From assembly GCF_001984035.1 (NCBI RefSeq), contig NZ_CP019449.1:3911501-3975500 (forward strand): a DNA stretch of 64,000 bases, given 5' to 3'. Every line of letters begins with the position of its first letter. Positions within the stretch are counted from its first letter, which is position 1. The DNA comes from Sphingopyxis sp. QXT-31. GTDB taxonomy: Bacteria > Pseudomonadota > Alphaproteobacteria > Sphingomonadales > Sphingomonadaceae. The position numbers and the translations under genes were made by a program. Below, piece by piece: positions 24,520-32,989 of this stretch. Under the pieces are notes generated by a model. The model did not search any database and was not told where the DNA came from. It saw only the letters and a list, made by a program, of their open reading frames with translations.

Positions 24520-25641
24520 ATGACAGGGGACATCGAAGGCATCGGCGCGGCGGTGACCGCGGGGCTGGCGGCGCGCGCGGTCGAGCCGGGGCATGGGCAG
24601 GCGGCGGCGCACGAGGGCCTCCGCTGCCTCAATTGCGGCACCAGCCTGCAGGGCTCGCACTGCCACCATTGCGGCCAGCGCGCCGACGTCCACCGCAGCT
24701 TCGGTGCGATCGGGCACGATCTGGTCCATGCGATCTTCCATTTCGAGGGCAAGATCTGGAACACCTTGCCCTTGCTCACGTGGCGGCCCGGCGATCTCAC
24801 GCGCCGCTATATTCACGGCGAGCGGGCGCGTTTCGTATCGCCGCTCGCGCTGTTCCTTTTCGCGGTGTTCCTGACCTATGCGGTGCTCGCGATGGTCGGC
24901 AGCGGCGGCGGGCTCGGCGAGGGAATCGCCAAGGCGGCCGACGCGCAGACGCGATCGAACGCGCTCGAGGCGAGCTTCGACGAGGAGGTCGCGCGCGTCG
25001 ATGCGCGGCTCGCGGCGAAAGACGTCACCGCCGAAGAGAAGAAAAAGCTGATCGAGGAGCGCGAGACGCTGGAAAAGGGCGCCGCCTATCTGGGCGTCGA
25101 GCCCGCGATGACCGACGCCGAGCGCGCCAAGGGCCCGCCGGTGCTGGAGGATCCCAAGCAGCAGGTGATGAGCAGCGCCGATTTCCTGTCGCGGCTGAAG
25201 GTCGACACGGGGGTGCCCGCGATCGACAAGGGACTGACCAAGGCCTTCGCCAATCCGGCGCTGATCTTCTACAAGCTCCAGGCCAACGCCTATAAATTCG
25301 CCTGGGCGCTGATCCCGCTGTCGCTGCCCTTCATGTGGCTGCTCTATCCGTTCAGCCGACGCTTCCACACCTACGACCATTTCGTCTTCGTCACTTATTC
25401 GATCTCGTTCATGCTGCTCTTGTTCGTCGTCGTGCGGCTGCTCAACCTGACCGTCGTCGGCGACGTCGCGACCTTTTTGGCGATGCTCTATGTGCCCTTC
25501 CACATGTATCGCCAACTGCGCGGTGCCTATCGTTCGTCGCGCTTCGGATCGCTGGTGCGCGCGAGCCTGCTGCTCTTTTTCAGCCTGTGGGCGGTGATCA
25601 CCTTCATGCTGCTGCTGCTCGCCCTGGGCACGATGGGGTAG
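24520..25641 (+). CDS. DUF3667 membrane protein with N-terminal zinc ribbon
   Basis: Starting at ATG 24520 (MTGDIEGIG), the protein has 373 residues. A zinc ribbon (CLNCGTSLQGSHCHHCGQRA, about 36-55) is followed by the DUF3667 signature with WRPGDLTRRYIHGERARFVS. It has predicted membrane segments at about 110-130, 270-290, 300-325, 330-350 and 345-370, with a charged helical domain at 140-240. The function of the family is unknown. It is divergent from proA, with 77 bp between. Confidence 0.8.
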   Translation: MTGDIEGIGAAVTAGLAARAVEPGHGQAAAHEGLRCLNCGTSLQGSHCHHCGQRADVHRSFGAIGHDLVHAIFHFEGKIWNTLPLLTWRPGDLTRRYIHGERARFVSPLALFLFAVFLTYAVLAMVGSGGGLGEGIAKAADAQTRSNALEASFDEEVARVDARLAAKDVTAEEKKKLIEERETLEKGAAYLGVEPAMTDAERAKGPPVLEDPKQQVMSSADFLSRLKVDTGVPAIDKGLTKAFANPALIFYKLQANAYKFAWALIPLSLPFMWLLYPFSRRFHTYDHFVFVTYSISFMLLLFVVVRLLNLTVVGDVATFLAMLYVPFHMYRQLRGAYRSSRFGSLVRASLLLFFSLWAVITFMLLLLALGTMG

Positions 25642-25699
25642 CACCGAAACGTCACAAAGACCGGGCAGAGGACCGGCGCGTGTCAAAGGGAGAATCGCG

Positions 25700-27331
25700 A
25701 TGCACGAGCTTTGGGGCCAGATCGACCGCCGCCTGCTGATCAAGCTCGGCACCGCAGGGCTCGGCGCGCTGGCGCTGCCCGGCGCGGCGCATGCGATGAT
25801 GGCGCAGGGCTTCACCCATGGCGTCGCGAGCGGCGAGCCGGGGGCGAACAGCGTGCTCCTCTGGACGCGCTACGCCGCAGCCTCCGATGCGCGCCTGACC
25901 GCCGAGGTCGCCGAGACCCCCGATTTCACGAAAATCGTCGCGGGCGGCGCGGTGACCGCCAGCGGCGAGCGCGACCATACCGCGAAGCTCACGGTCGACG
26001 GGCTTTTGCCCGGCCGCTGGTATTTCTACCGTTTCGTCGCGCCCGACGGGAGCAAGTCGGTCACCGGGCGCACGCGCACCTTGCCGCAGGGGCCGACGGG
26101 CGCCTTCACCCTCGCGCTCTTTTCCTGTTCGAACCTGCCTTTCGGCTGGTTCAACGCCTATGCGCATGCCAATGCGCGCGGCGACATCGATCTCGTCGCG
26201 CATGTCGGCGACTATCTCTACGAATATCCGGTCGGCAATTACCCCTCGCGCGGGCAGCTCTTGCCCGGGCGCGAGATTCAGCCGGCGCACGAGATCGTCG
26301 CGCTCGCCGACTATCGCCTGCGCTACGCCGCCTATCGCGCCGACCCCGACCTCCAGCGGCTGCATCAGCTGTTCCCGATGATCGCGCAATGGGACGATCA
26401 TGAGTTCACCAACGACGCGTGGAAGGGCGGCGCCGAAAACCACAATGAAGGCGAAGGCAACTGGACCGACCGTATGGCCGCCGCCGAGCGCGCCTACCGT
26501 GAATGGATGCCCGTCGCCGAGACGCGCTGGCGCGACTATCAGGTCGGCGACCTCGCGACGATCTTCCTCCCCGAAACGCGGATCACCGGCCGCGACCGCC
26601 CGTTCGAATTCGACGAGATCGTCGCGGGCGGCGGCGATGCGACCGCGAAGCTCAAGACCTTCGCCGAGACCGCCTATCGCGACCCCGCGCGCCAGATGAT
26701 GGGCGCCGATCAGGAGAAATGGCTGTTCGACGGCTTCGCCGCCTCCACGAAAGCGGGCACGCGCTGGCAGGTCTGCGCGCAGCAGGTGGTGATGGGCAGC
26801 GTCTTCACCCCGCCCGAATCGGCGAACTGGTTCGGCACCGACCTGTCGGAGAATATCCGCCGCCGCGTCGCGACCGCGCAGGCGGCGGCGAAGGCGGGGC
26901 TTCCCCTCAACATGGACGCGTGGGACGGTTATCCCGCCGCGCGCGGACGGCTGCTCGCCGCGGCGCAAAAGGCCGACGCCGACCTCGTCACGCTGACCGG
27001 CGATACCCACAATGCCTGGGCCTATGACCTCAGCGAGGACGGGCGCCCCGCGGGGATCGAGATCGCGGGGCAGAGCGTCACCTCGCCGGGCTATGAAAGC
27101 TATACGCGCGGCATTTCGGACAAGACGCGCGTGCGCGCGATCCGCGGCGCCTCGCCGCAGCTCAAATGGGCGAACACGCAGGACCGCGGCTATGTCACCG
27201 TCGCGCTGACGCCCGACAAGGTCATCGCGAGCTGGCATATGCTGGAGACGATCCGCGAGCACAGGCCGACGATGAAGGCCAGCCACAGCATGACCGCGAT
27301 GCGCGGCAAACGGATGTTCGAAGCGGTCTAA
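25700..27331 (+). CDS. Alkaline phosphatase D-family phosphodiesterase (PhoD-like), Tat-type signal
   Basis: A 543-residue PhoD-type metal-dependent phosphatase. Residues 9-32 (DRRLLIKLGTAGLGALALP...) resemble a twin-arginine signal. An N-terminal beta domain (about 36-135) precedes the catalytic core with FSCSNLP, VAHVGDYLYEYP, QWDDHEFTND and LTGDTHNAWAYDL. These supply metal ligands for phosphomonoester/diester hydrolysis outside the cytoplasm. AGGGAGAA lies 6 bp before the ATG. No Pho box was found. Confidence 0.92.
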   Translation: MHELWGQIDRRLLIKLGTAGLGALALPGAAHAMMAQGFTHGVASGEPGANSVLLWTRYAAASDARLTAEVAETPDFTKIVAGGAVTASGERDHTAKLTVDGLLPGRWYFYRFVAPDGSKSVTGRTRTLPQGPTGAFTLALFSCSNLPFGWFNAYAHANARGDIDLVAHVGDYLYEYPVGNYPSRGQLLPGREIQPAHEIVALADYRLRYAAYRADPDLQRLHQLFPMIAQWDDHEFTNDAWKGGAENHNEGEGNWTDRMAAAERAYREWMPVAETRWRDYQVGDLATIFLPETRITGRDRPFEFDEIVAGGGDATAKLKTFAETAYRDPARQMMGADQEKWLFDGFAASTKAGTRWQVCAQQVVMGSVFTPPESANWFGTDLSENIRRRVATAQAAAKAGLPLNMDAWDGYPAARGRLLAAAQKADADLVTLTGDTHNAWAYDLSEDGRPAGIEIAGQSVTSPGYESYTRGISDKTRVRAIRGASPQLKWANTQDRGYVTVALTPDKVIASWHMLETIREHRPTMKASHSMTAMRGKRMFEAV

Positions 27332-27345
27332 ACTTTCTTCAATTA

Positions 27346-27425
27346 CCGTTCGTGTCGAGCGAAGTCGAGACACGCCGAAGTGTTGCGCGTCCCAAGCGTG
27401 TCTCGACTACGCTCGACAGGAACGG
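27346..27425. repeat. Family B palindromic repeat, copy B3
   Basis: CCGTTCGTGTCGAGCGAAGT...CGTGTCTCGACTACGCTCGA-CAGGAACGG. It lies between two convergent genes, where it may act as a bidirectional terminator. Confidence 0.9.
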
Positions 27426-27442
27426 ATCAAATCAGGGTCGCG

Positions 27443-28366
27443 TCAGCCGTAGGGCGGCGCGTCTTCCCATTCGCCGAACACGGGATAGTCGTTCGCGACG
27501 CTCGCGGTGAAATTGGGCGGACGCTTTTCGAGGAAGCTCGTGACGCCTTCCATGGCGTCGGGGCTGCGCCCGCGCGCAAAGATCACGCGGCTGTCCCAGC
27601 GGTGCGCGCTCATCGGGTGCGGCGCGCCGAGCATGCGCCACATCATGTGGCGGGTGAGGGCAACCGACACCGGCGCGCTGTCGCCGGTCAGTTCGCGCGC
27701 CTTGGCGATCGCGGCATCGACCAGTTCGCCGGGGGCATGGACCGACTGGACGAGGCCCTTCTCATGCGCTTCGGCGGCGGGGATCAGCCGGCCCGAATAG
27801 CACCAGTCGAGCGCGGTCTGGATGCCGACGAGGCGCGGCAGGAACCAGCTCGACGCCGCTTCGGGTACGATGCCGCGGCGCGCGAAGACGAAGCCGTAGC
27901 GCGCGGTGTCGCTCGCCAGGCGGGCGTCCATCGACAGCGTCATCGTCGCGCCGATGCCGACCGCGGCGCCGTTGATCGCGCCGAGCACCGGCTTCTTGCT
28001 CTCGAAGATGCGCATCGACACGCGCCCGCCGCCGTCGCGGATCAGCGGGTGCGACCAGTCGATCGTGCCGTCCTCGGCGACCGGGCTGGGCGAGGTGCCG
28101 TCGGGCAGCAGCGCGGCCTTGTCGGTGCGCTTGTCATAGTCGAAGGTCGATCCGCCCGCGCTGAGGTCCGCCCCCGCGCAATAGGCGCGCTCGCCGTCGC
28201 CGGTGAACACCACCGCGCGCACGCCGTCGTCGGCGTCGCATTCGTCGAGCGCGGCGACGATCTCGGTCATCATCTGCGTGGTGAAGGCGTTCATCTTGCC
28301 GGGCCGGTACAGGGTCAGCAGCGCGATGCCCTCGTGCCGGTCGAGGCGAATCTCTTCGAAGCTCAT
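27443..28366 (-). CDS. Enoyl-CoA hydratase/isomerase family protein
   Basis: Started at ATG 28366 (MSFEEIRLDRHEG), with GGAGAG upstream, the protein has 307 residues; the frame extends further but without family sequence. Crotonase features are AYCAGADLSAGG and KPVLGAINGAAVGIGATMTL, which form the oxyanion hole, followed by GIVPEAASSWFLPRLVG with a conserved Glu. An insert of about 35 residues near 80-115 makes it longer than a minimal crotonase. It is likely to act in fatty-acid or aromatic acyl-CoA breakdown; the substrate is unknown. Confidence 0.88.
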   Translation of the reverse strand: MSFEEIRLDRHEGIALLTLYRPGKMNAFTTQMMTEIVAALDECDADDGVRAVVFTGDGERAYCAGADLSAGGSTFDYDKRTDKAALLPDGTSPSPVAEDGTIDWSHPLIRDGGGRVSMRIFESKKPVLGAINGAAVGIGATMTLSMDARLASDTARYGFVFARRGIVPEAASSWFLPRLVGIQTALDWCYSGRLIPAAEAHEKGLVQSVHAPGELVDAAIAKARELTGDSAPVSVALTRHMMWRMLGAPHPMSAHRWDSRVIFARGRSPDAMEGVTSFLEKRPPNFTASVANDYPVFGEWEDAPPYG

Positions 28367-28483
28367 GGCTCTCTCCTTGTCGTGGCGGCCATGGTTGCAA
28401 GCGATGCGGCGGAAGGCAAGGTCTAGTTTACGTAAGCGTAAAGGTGTAAGTGCAATTGCGCGAGGGATGCCGTATTTTTCTCT

Positions 28484-28585
28484 CGTCATGCTGAACTTGT
28501 TTCAGCATCCATGGCCTGCGCTCTCGTTCGACGCTGCGTAGATGGCGAGACCGGGCCATGGACCCTGAAACAAGTTCAGGGTGAC
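28484..28585. repeat. Family D palindromic repeat
   Basis: CGTCATGCTGAACTTGTTTC at the left and GAAACAAGTTCAGGGTGAC at the right, with inner arms CCATGGCC/GGCCATGG. Found once in this window. It fills most of the gap between the crotonase gene and purC (28367-28747), which otherwise shows no gene. Confidence 0.85.
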
Positions 28586-28747
28586 AAAGGATGGGAGGCA
28601 CGGCTGTCCTGTTCTGCGTTCCGAAACCCCGGGGATGACGCGCCCCCCCTTTGCCGCTATAGGCCCCCGGAACCGCCCCGGCGCCGCGTCTCGCTTGAGT
28701 CGTATTCGCCGGGGCCAGTCATTTTGACGCATAGAAAGTACGCAGCC

Positions 28748-29527
28748 ATGGCCCGTCGCCGCCAGATCTACGAAGGCAAAGCCAAGATCCTCTACGAAGG
28801 CCCCGAACCGGGCACGCTGATCCAGTATTTCAAGGACGATGCGACCGCGTTCAACGCCCAGAAAAAGGGCACGATCAGCGGCAAGGGCGTGCTCAACAAT
28901 CGGATTTCGGAGCATGTCTTCACGCTGCTCGGCAATATAGGCGTGCCGACGCACTTCATCCGCCGCCTCAACATGCGCGAGCAGCTGATCCGCCAGGTCG
29001 AGATCGTGCCGATCGAGGTGATCGTGCGCAACGTCGCCGCGGGCACGCTGTCGAAGCGGCTCGGCATCGAGGAGGGGACGCAGCTGCCCCGCACGCTGAT
29101 CGAATATTGCTACAAGGACGATGCGCTCGGCGATCCGCTCGTCGCCGAGGAGCATATCGCCTGCTTCAACTGGTGCAGCCAGGACGAGCTCCACGACATC
29201 CAGGACATGGCGATCCGCATCAACGACTTCATGTCGGGGATGTTCGCGGCGGTCGGCATCCGCCTGATCGACTTCAAGCTCGAGTTCGGCCGCCTCTACG
29301 AGGGCGATTTCAGCCGCATCATCCTCGCCGACGAGATCAGCCCCGACGGCTGCCGCCTGTGGGACATGACCACCAACGAAAAGCTCGACAAGGACCGCTT
29401 CCGCCGCGACCTCGGCGGCGAAGTCGAAGCCTATCAGGAAGTCGCGCGGCGGCTGGGCCTGCTCCCCGAGGGCGGCGACCATGCGGTGCTGGACCTAGAG
29501 AGCCACCGGAAGAAGAAGGGCAGCTGA
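28748..29527 (+). CDS. purC: Phosphoribosylaminoimidazole-succinocarboxamide synthase
   Basis: PurC joins aspartate to CAIR in purine biosynthesis, using ATP. The start at ATG 28748 gives 259 residues beginning [20 protein letters not shown]. Conserved blocks include [36 protein letters not shown] and FKLEFGRL with [12 protein letters not shown]. The last residues are basic. purS and purQ lie 9 kb further on and purL is outside the window. Confidence 0.96.
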   Translation: MARRRQIYEGKAKILYEGPEPGTLIQYFKDDATAFNAQKKGTISGKGVLNNRISEHVFTLLGNIGVPTHFIRRLNMREQLIRQVEIVPIEVIVRNVAAGTLSKRLGIEEGTQLPRTLIEYCYKDDALGDPLVAEEHIACFNWCSQDELHDIQDMAIRINDFMSGMFAAVGIRLIDFKLEFGRLYEGDFSRIILADEISPDGCRLWDMTTNEKLDKDRFRRDLGGEVEAYQEVARRLGLLPEGGDHAVLDLESHRKKKGS

Positions 29528-29542
29528 GGCTGCTCCCATAAT

Positions 29543-29620
29543 CGTCATCCCGGCGAAGGCCGGGATCTCGCCCTCGTGTCATGTCGCACCGGCGAGATCC
29601 CGGCCTCCGCCAGGATGACG
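29543..29620. repeat. Family A palindromic repeat, copy A4
   Basis: CGTCATCCCGGCGAAGGCCG at the left and CCCGGCCTCCGCCAGGATGACG-type sequence at the right. It lies between the convergent purC and lipoxygenase genes. Confidence 0.9.
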
Positions 29621-29642
29621 GATTATTCTCTTGGGCGCACCC

Positions 29643-31637
29643 TCAGATATTGATGCTCGTCGGGATCAGGCTCGGCTGCAGATAGGTGTACGGCTGCATC
29701 CGCTCGGCGTTGCGCGCGACGATCTCGGCCTCGACCGATACCAGCGCCGCCTGGAAGTTCGGCAGCGGGCCGCCTGCGGCGGTGATCGCCGGATCCTGGA
29801 ACCATGCCGGATAGGGAAAGGCGTTGCTGTAATATTGGCCGAGCGGCCGGTAATAGAGCGAGCCCAGCAGCTCGAGCGTGTTGAGCTGTTCGAGCGCAAG
29901 CGCCATCGGCGGCATCGTCGCGAGCCACTCGGTCTTCGTCTGACCGGCCTGCGCCGTCGGCGCCGGCTGCCACGCCGCGCCGGTCACCGCCGGCGCGAAG
30001 GCCATGATGCTCTTTTGCGGGAAATTGACCGCGGCGTGCTGCGCGCTCGCGGTGAACATCAGCATGGTGCAGATATCGACAAGCTGCGCGCGCGTCGTGA
30101 TCGCGCGGAAGCCCCGGATCTTCGCCTCGCCCGCCAGCGTCGTCGTCCACGCGGTCAGCTCGGTGTCGCCGGTCACATCGGCGTCGCTGGTGTAATAATG
30201 CTCGACATAGGCCTTGGCCCAGCCGTGGATCGCGCCCCAGACGAGCAGCGCATCGTCGCGGTACGGATAGTCGGTGAGCGTCGAGCTCTGGTCGACCCCG
30301 CGCGCGGCAAGGTCGGCGGGCAGCATCTTGCCATAGAAATCGAAGGCCAGCCGGTCGTCGACCGCGGCGAGCTGGCTCGTGGTGATGGTCCCTGCGAAAA
30401 TATGGTCGATCGGGCCTCCTGCCGCGATCAGCGACGTCGCCGCCTGATTGTTGATGAACAGCGTGCCCTCGAAATGCGGGACGAGCAGCGCCCATAGCGG
30501 ATGCACCTCGGCCAAGTGGCGGTGCGTCGCGACGGCGAAGGCCTCCATGACCAGATGCGTGCGCGCGAGGTGGGTGAAGAGCTCGTGGTAATTGCCATCG
30601 GCGACCTGCACGACCAGCTTCGCCATCTGCCAGCCCCATTGCTCGTCGGCGGCCACCGACGGCGTGAAGATCGGATTGCTTGCCGATTCCTGCCCGCACT
30701 GGATCGCGACGGGCACGAGCGACGCGCCGCCCGGCGGCACGGCGAACAGCGCCATCGGCAACGCGACATATTTCTGCTCGGTGCCATCGGTGCCCGGCGT
30801 CAGCACCGACAATTCCTGATAGTCGAGCATGAACAGCCGCCCGTCGGCCAGTGCACCCCCCAAAGTGTCGCCGTTCACCACCGCGGCATATTGCGCGTCG
30901 GTGATCGGGAAATTGGCGGGGATCGTGGTAATCGCAGCGATCAGCATATTGTTCGGCCCCGCGACGCGCAGCCGCGCGAACTCGTCATCATCCTGGAAGG
31001 TGTAGGCGATGCCCGGCACGGGCAGCGTGTCGAACAGCGCGCGATAGGCGTCGATCGTGCGCGGCGTATTGCTGCCGAGCCCGGCGGCTTCGTGGTCGCT
31101 GACCGCGATCATGTCCTTGAGCGCTTCCTTATACCCCTTGAGCAGCGCGACATGTATGTCGTGCTCGGCGGCTTCGACCGCGGCCTCGACGTCGCCGATG
31201 ACGCGCTCGAAAATATTGCCGCCATTGTGCACGTCATGCTGCGCAGCAATTTTGGCGGTCGAGGCCTCGATCGCGTCGCACTGCGCGATCGCGGCTTCAT
31301 AAGTTACGCGCGGCGTATCGAGCTCGCCCTTGTCGACGCCGCCGATTTTTACCGCCAGCGCGTTGCGCGCGATGCCGAGCAGGATGCCGATCAGCGTGAT
31401 CCCCCAGGGGATCGTCGGCTCGTTGCTCGGCGGAACCGTCGCGGCGAGCGGCACGCCGGGCAAGGTCGCGATGTCGGTGGACCAGTTATAGACGGCCTGC
31501 GTCGCGGTCAGCTGCGCGGCGCGCGCGGCCTTCTGCGTCGAGCTGTCGTTCTGCGGCAGCGAAGGGCTGGCGGACGGCATGGCGTGGAGTGCGGTGGGCG
31601 TCGATGCGCCTACGTTCGGCGCGGATTCGAAAGACAT
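29643..31637 (-). CDS. Bacterial lipoxygenase
   Basis: Lipoxygenases add O2 to polyunsaturated fatty acids using a non-haem iron. Starting at ATG 31637 (GGGGAG upstream), the protein has 664 residues. The iron-ligand helices are recognisable: THLARTHLVMEAFAVA with RHLAEVHPLWALLVPH, then SAQHAAVNFPQ, and the chain ends in ...IPTSINI, whose terminal isoleucine is the usual fifth ligand. No N-terminal PLAT domain is evident, as in other bacterial forms. A hydrophobic segment near residue 75 (GITLIGILLGIA) may touch membrane. Positional specificity cannot be read from the sequence. Confidence 0.9.
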   Translation of the reverse strand: MSFESAPNVGASTPTALHAMPSASPSLPQNDSSTQKAARAAQLTATQAVYNWSTDIATLPGVPLAATVPPSNEPTIPWGITLIGILLGIARNALAVKIGGVDKGELDTPRVTYEAAIAQCDAIEASTAKIAAQHDVHNGGNIFERVIGDVEAAVEAAEHDIHVALLKGYKEALKDMIAVSDHEAAGLGSNTPRTIDAYRALFDTLPVPGIAYTFQDDDEFARLRVAGPNNMLIAAITTIPANFPITDAQYAAVVNGDTLGGALADGRLFMLDYQELSVLTPGTDGTEQKYVALPMALFAVPPGGASLVPVAIQCGQESASNPIFTPSVAADEQWGWQMAKLVVQVADGNYHELFTHLARTHLVMEAFAVATHRHLAEVHPLWALLVPHFEGTLFINNQAATSLIAAGGPIDHIFAGTITTSQLAAVDDRLAFDFYGKMLPADLAARGVDQSSTLTDYPYRDDALLVWGAIHGWAKAYVEHYYTSDADVTGDTELTAWTTTLAGEAKIRGFRAITTRAQLVDICTMLMFTASAQHAAVNFPQKSIMAFAPAVTGAAWQPAPTAQAGQTKTEWLATMPPMALALEQLNTLELLGSLYYRPLGQYYSNAFPYPAWFQDPAITAAGGPLPNFQAALVSVEAEIVARNAERMQPYTYLQPSLIPTSINI

Positions 31638-31801
31638 GGTGGGGCTCCCCCTTGAACGGGTACGGCAGGACAGGGGGCCGGGCTCGCATAACATGGTTAA
31701 TATTTTGCACTTCCAGGCGTTCTGACTTATCCCTATCGCAATGAAAAATCGCGTTTCTGTTCCTTAACCGTTGTTTTACTTGACCTTGCTACCCAGCGGT
31801 C

Positions 31802-32947
31802 ATGACGGGGGTCCATCATTGGCTGCGGACGCGGGTGTTCCCGCCGGTTCCGGACGCAATTCGCGACGATGTCGCGCTGCTCCGCGCGCACCGCGTCGAG
31901 ACCCTGACCCCGATGCTGTTCCTGACCCTCGCGGCGACGACGCCGACCGCCATTTATGGCGGGGTCGAGACCGTGCATCCCTTCATCCGCATCGGTTTCC
32001 CGGTGATCCTCGCGGTGGTCAGCCTGCCCGGTTTCCTGATCCTGTGGCGCAACCGCGGCCGGCGGATGAGCGTGCGCCGCGCGCGACGCGTGATCGTGGA
32101 ATCGACCTGGCTGTCGGGCACGATGGGGGCGATGTGCAGCAGCTGGACGGTGATCAACTGGCTGGCCGCGCCGCCCGAGGCGCAGAGCTATTATGCGATG
32201 ATCATGGCGATGGGATCGCTTGCGACGGCATACTGCCTGTCGGCGATCCGCTTCGCGACCTTCGTCAATCTCGGCATCGGGCTGGTCCCGATCATGCTGC
32301 TGATGCTAACCTCGGGTAACCCGCCCGAGATCGCGGCGGGGACCAGCCTGTTCGTCGCCACCGCCTTCCTGCTGCGCATGATCGTCCAGCAGCACGACAA
32401 GCTCATTAATCTGCTCCAGCTGCAGCAACAGATGCGCGACCTCGCGCACACCGACGCGCTGACGGGCTTGTGGAACCGCCGCGAGCTCGACGCGCGGCTC
32501 GACCAGGAGATCGCCGCGGCAAAGCCGGGCACCCATTTCGCGATCGCGCTGCTCGACCTCGACGGGTTCAAGCCGGTCAACGACCGCTACGGCCATGGCG
32601 TCGGCGATGCGCTGCTGTGCGAAGTCGCCGCGCGCCTGCGCCACGCCTGCGGCGTGCATGCGATGGTGGCGCGGCAGGGCGGCGACGAATTTGCGATCCT
32701 CGTACCCGCGGGCTCGCCTTTGCTCGAAACCGCGCTGGCCGACCATCTGCTCGCCGAGCTCGCCGCGCCCTATCGCATCGACGGCGCGGTGATCCATGTC
32801 GGCGCCAGCGTCGGCGTCGCGCGCCGGCCCGACGACGGCGGCAGCGCCAAGAAATTGTTCGAGGTCGCCGACCGCGCGGTCTATGCCGCCAAGGCCGCCG
32901 ACCGCGCCTCCATGTCGTCCGTCGAAAGCGTCGTGCAATTGGGTTGA
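31802..32947 (+). CDS. Membrane-bound diguanylate cyclase (GGDEF)
   Basis: The 381-residue protein makes cyclic di-GMP. About six hydrophobic segments between residues 36 and 195 form an N-terminal sensor region of no family I can name. A short linker with a coiled-coil look (QQQMRDLAHTDALTGLWNRR) leads into the GGDEF domain (about 215-375). The active-site GGDEF is intact at 293-297, with FAIALLDLDGFKPVNDRYGH before it. The RxxD product-inhibition site normally five residues upstream is absent. It is divergent from the lipoxygenase gene. Confidence 0.92.
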   Translation: MTGVHHWLRTRVFPPVPDAIRDDVALLRAHRVETLTPMLFLTLAATTPTAIYGGVETVHPFIRIGFPVILAVVSLPGFLILWRNRGRRMSVRRARRVIVESTWLSGTMGAMCSSWTVINWLAAPPEAQSYYAMIMAMGSLATAYCLSAIRFATFVNLGIGLVPIMLLMLTSGNPPEIAAGTSLFVATAFLLRMIVQQHDKLINLLQLQQQMRDLAHTDALTGLWNRRELDARLDQEIAAAKPGTHFAIALLDLDGFKPVNDRYGHGVGDALLCEVAARLRHACGVHAMVARQGGDEFAILVPAGSPLLETALADHLLAELAAPYRIDGAVIHVGASVGVARRPDDGGSAKKLFEVADRAVYAAKAADRASMSSVESVVQLG

Positions 32948-32989
32948 GCGCGGCTTGACCCCTTGGCGGGGCAGGGCCACACATCGACC

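Noticed and set aside
25641..25700. Pho box before the PhoD-like gene
   Set aside because: TCACAAAG and GTCAAAGG occur, but without the direct-repeat spacing of PhoB sites.
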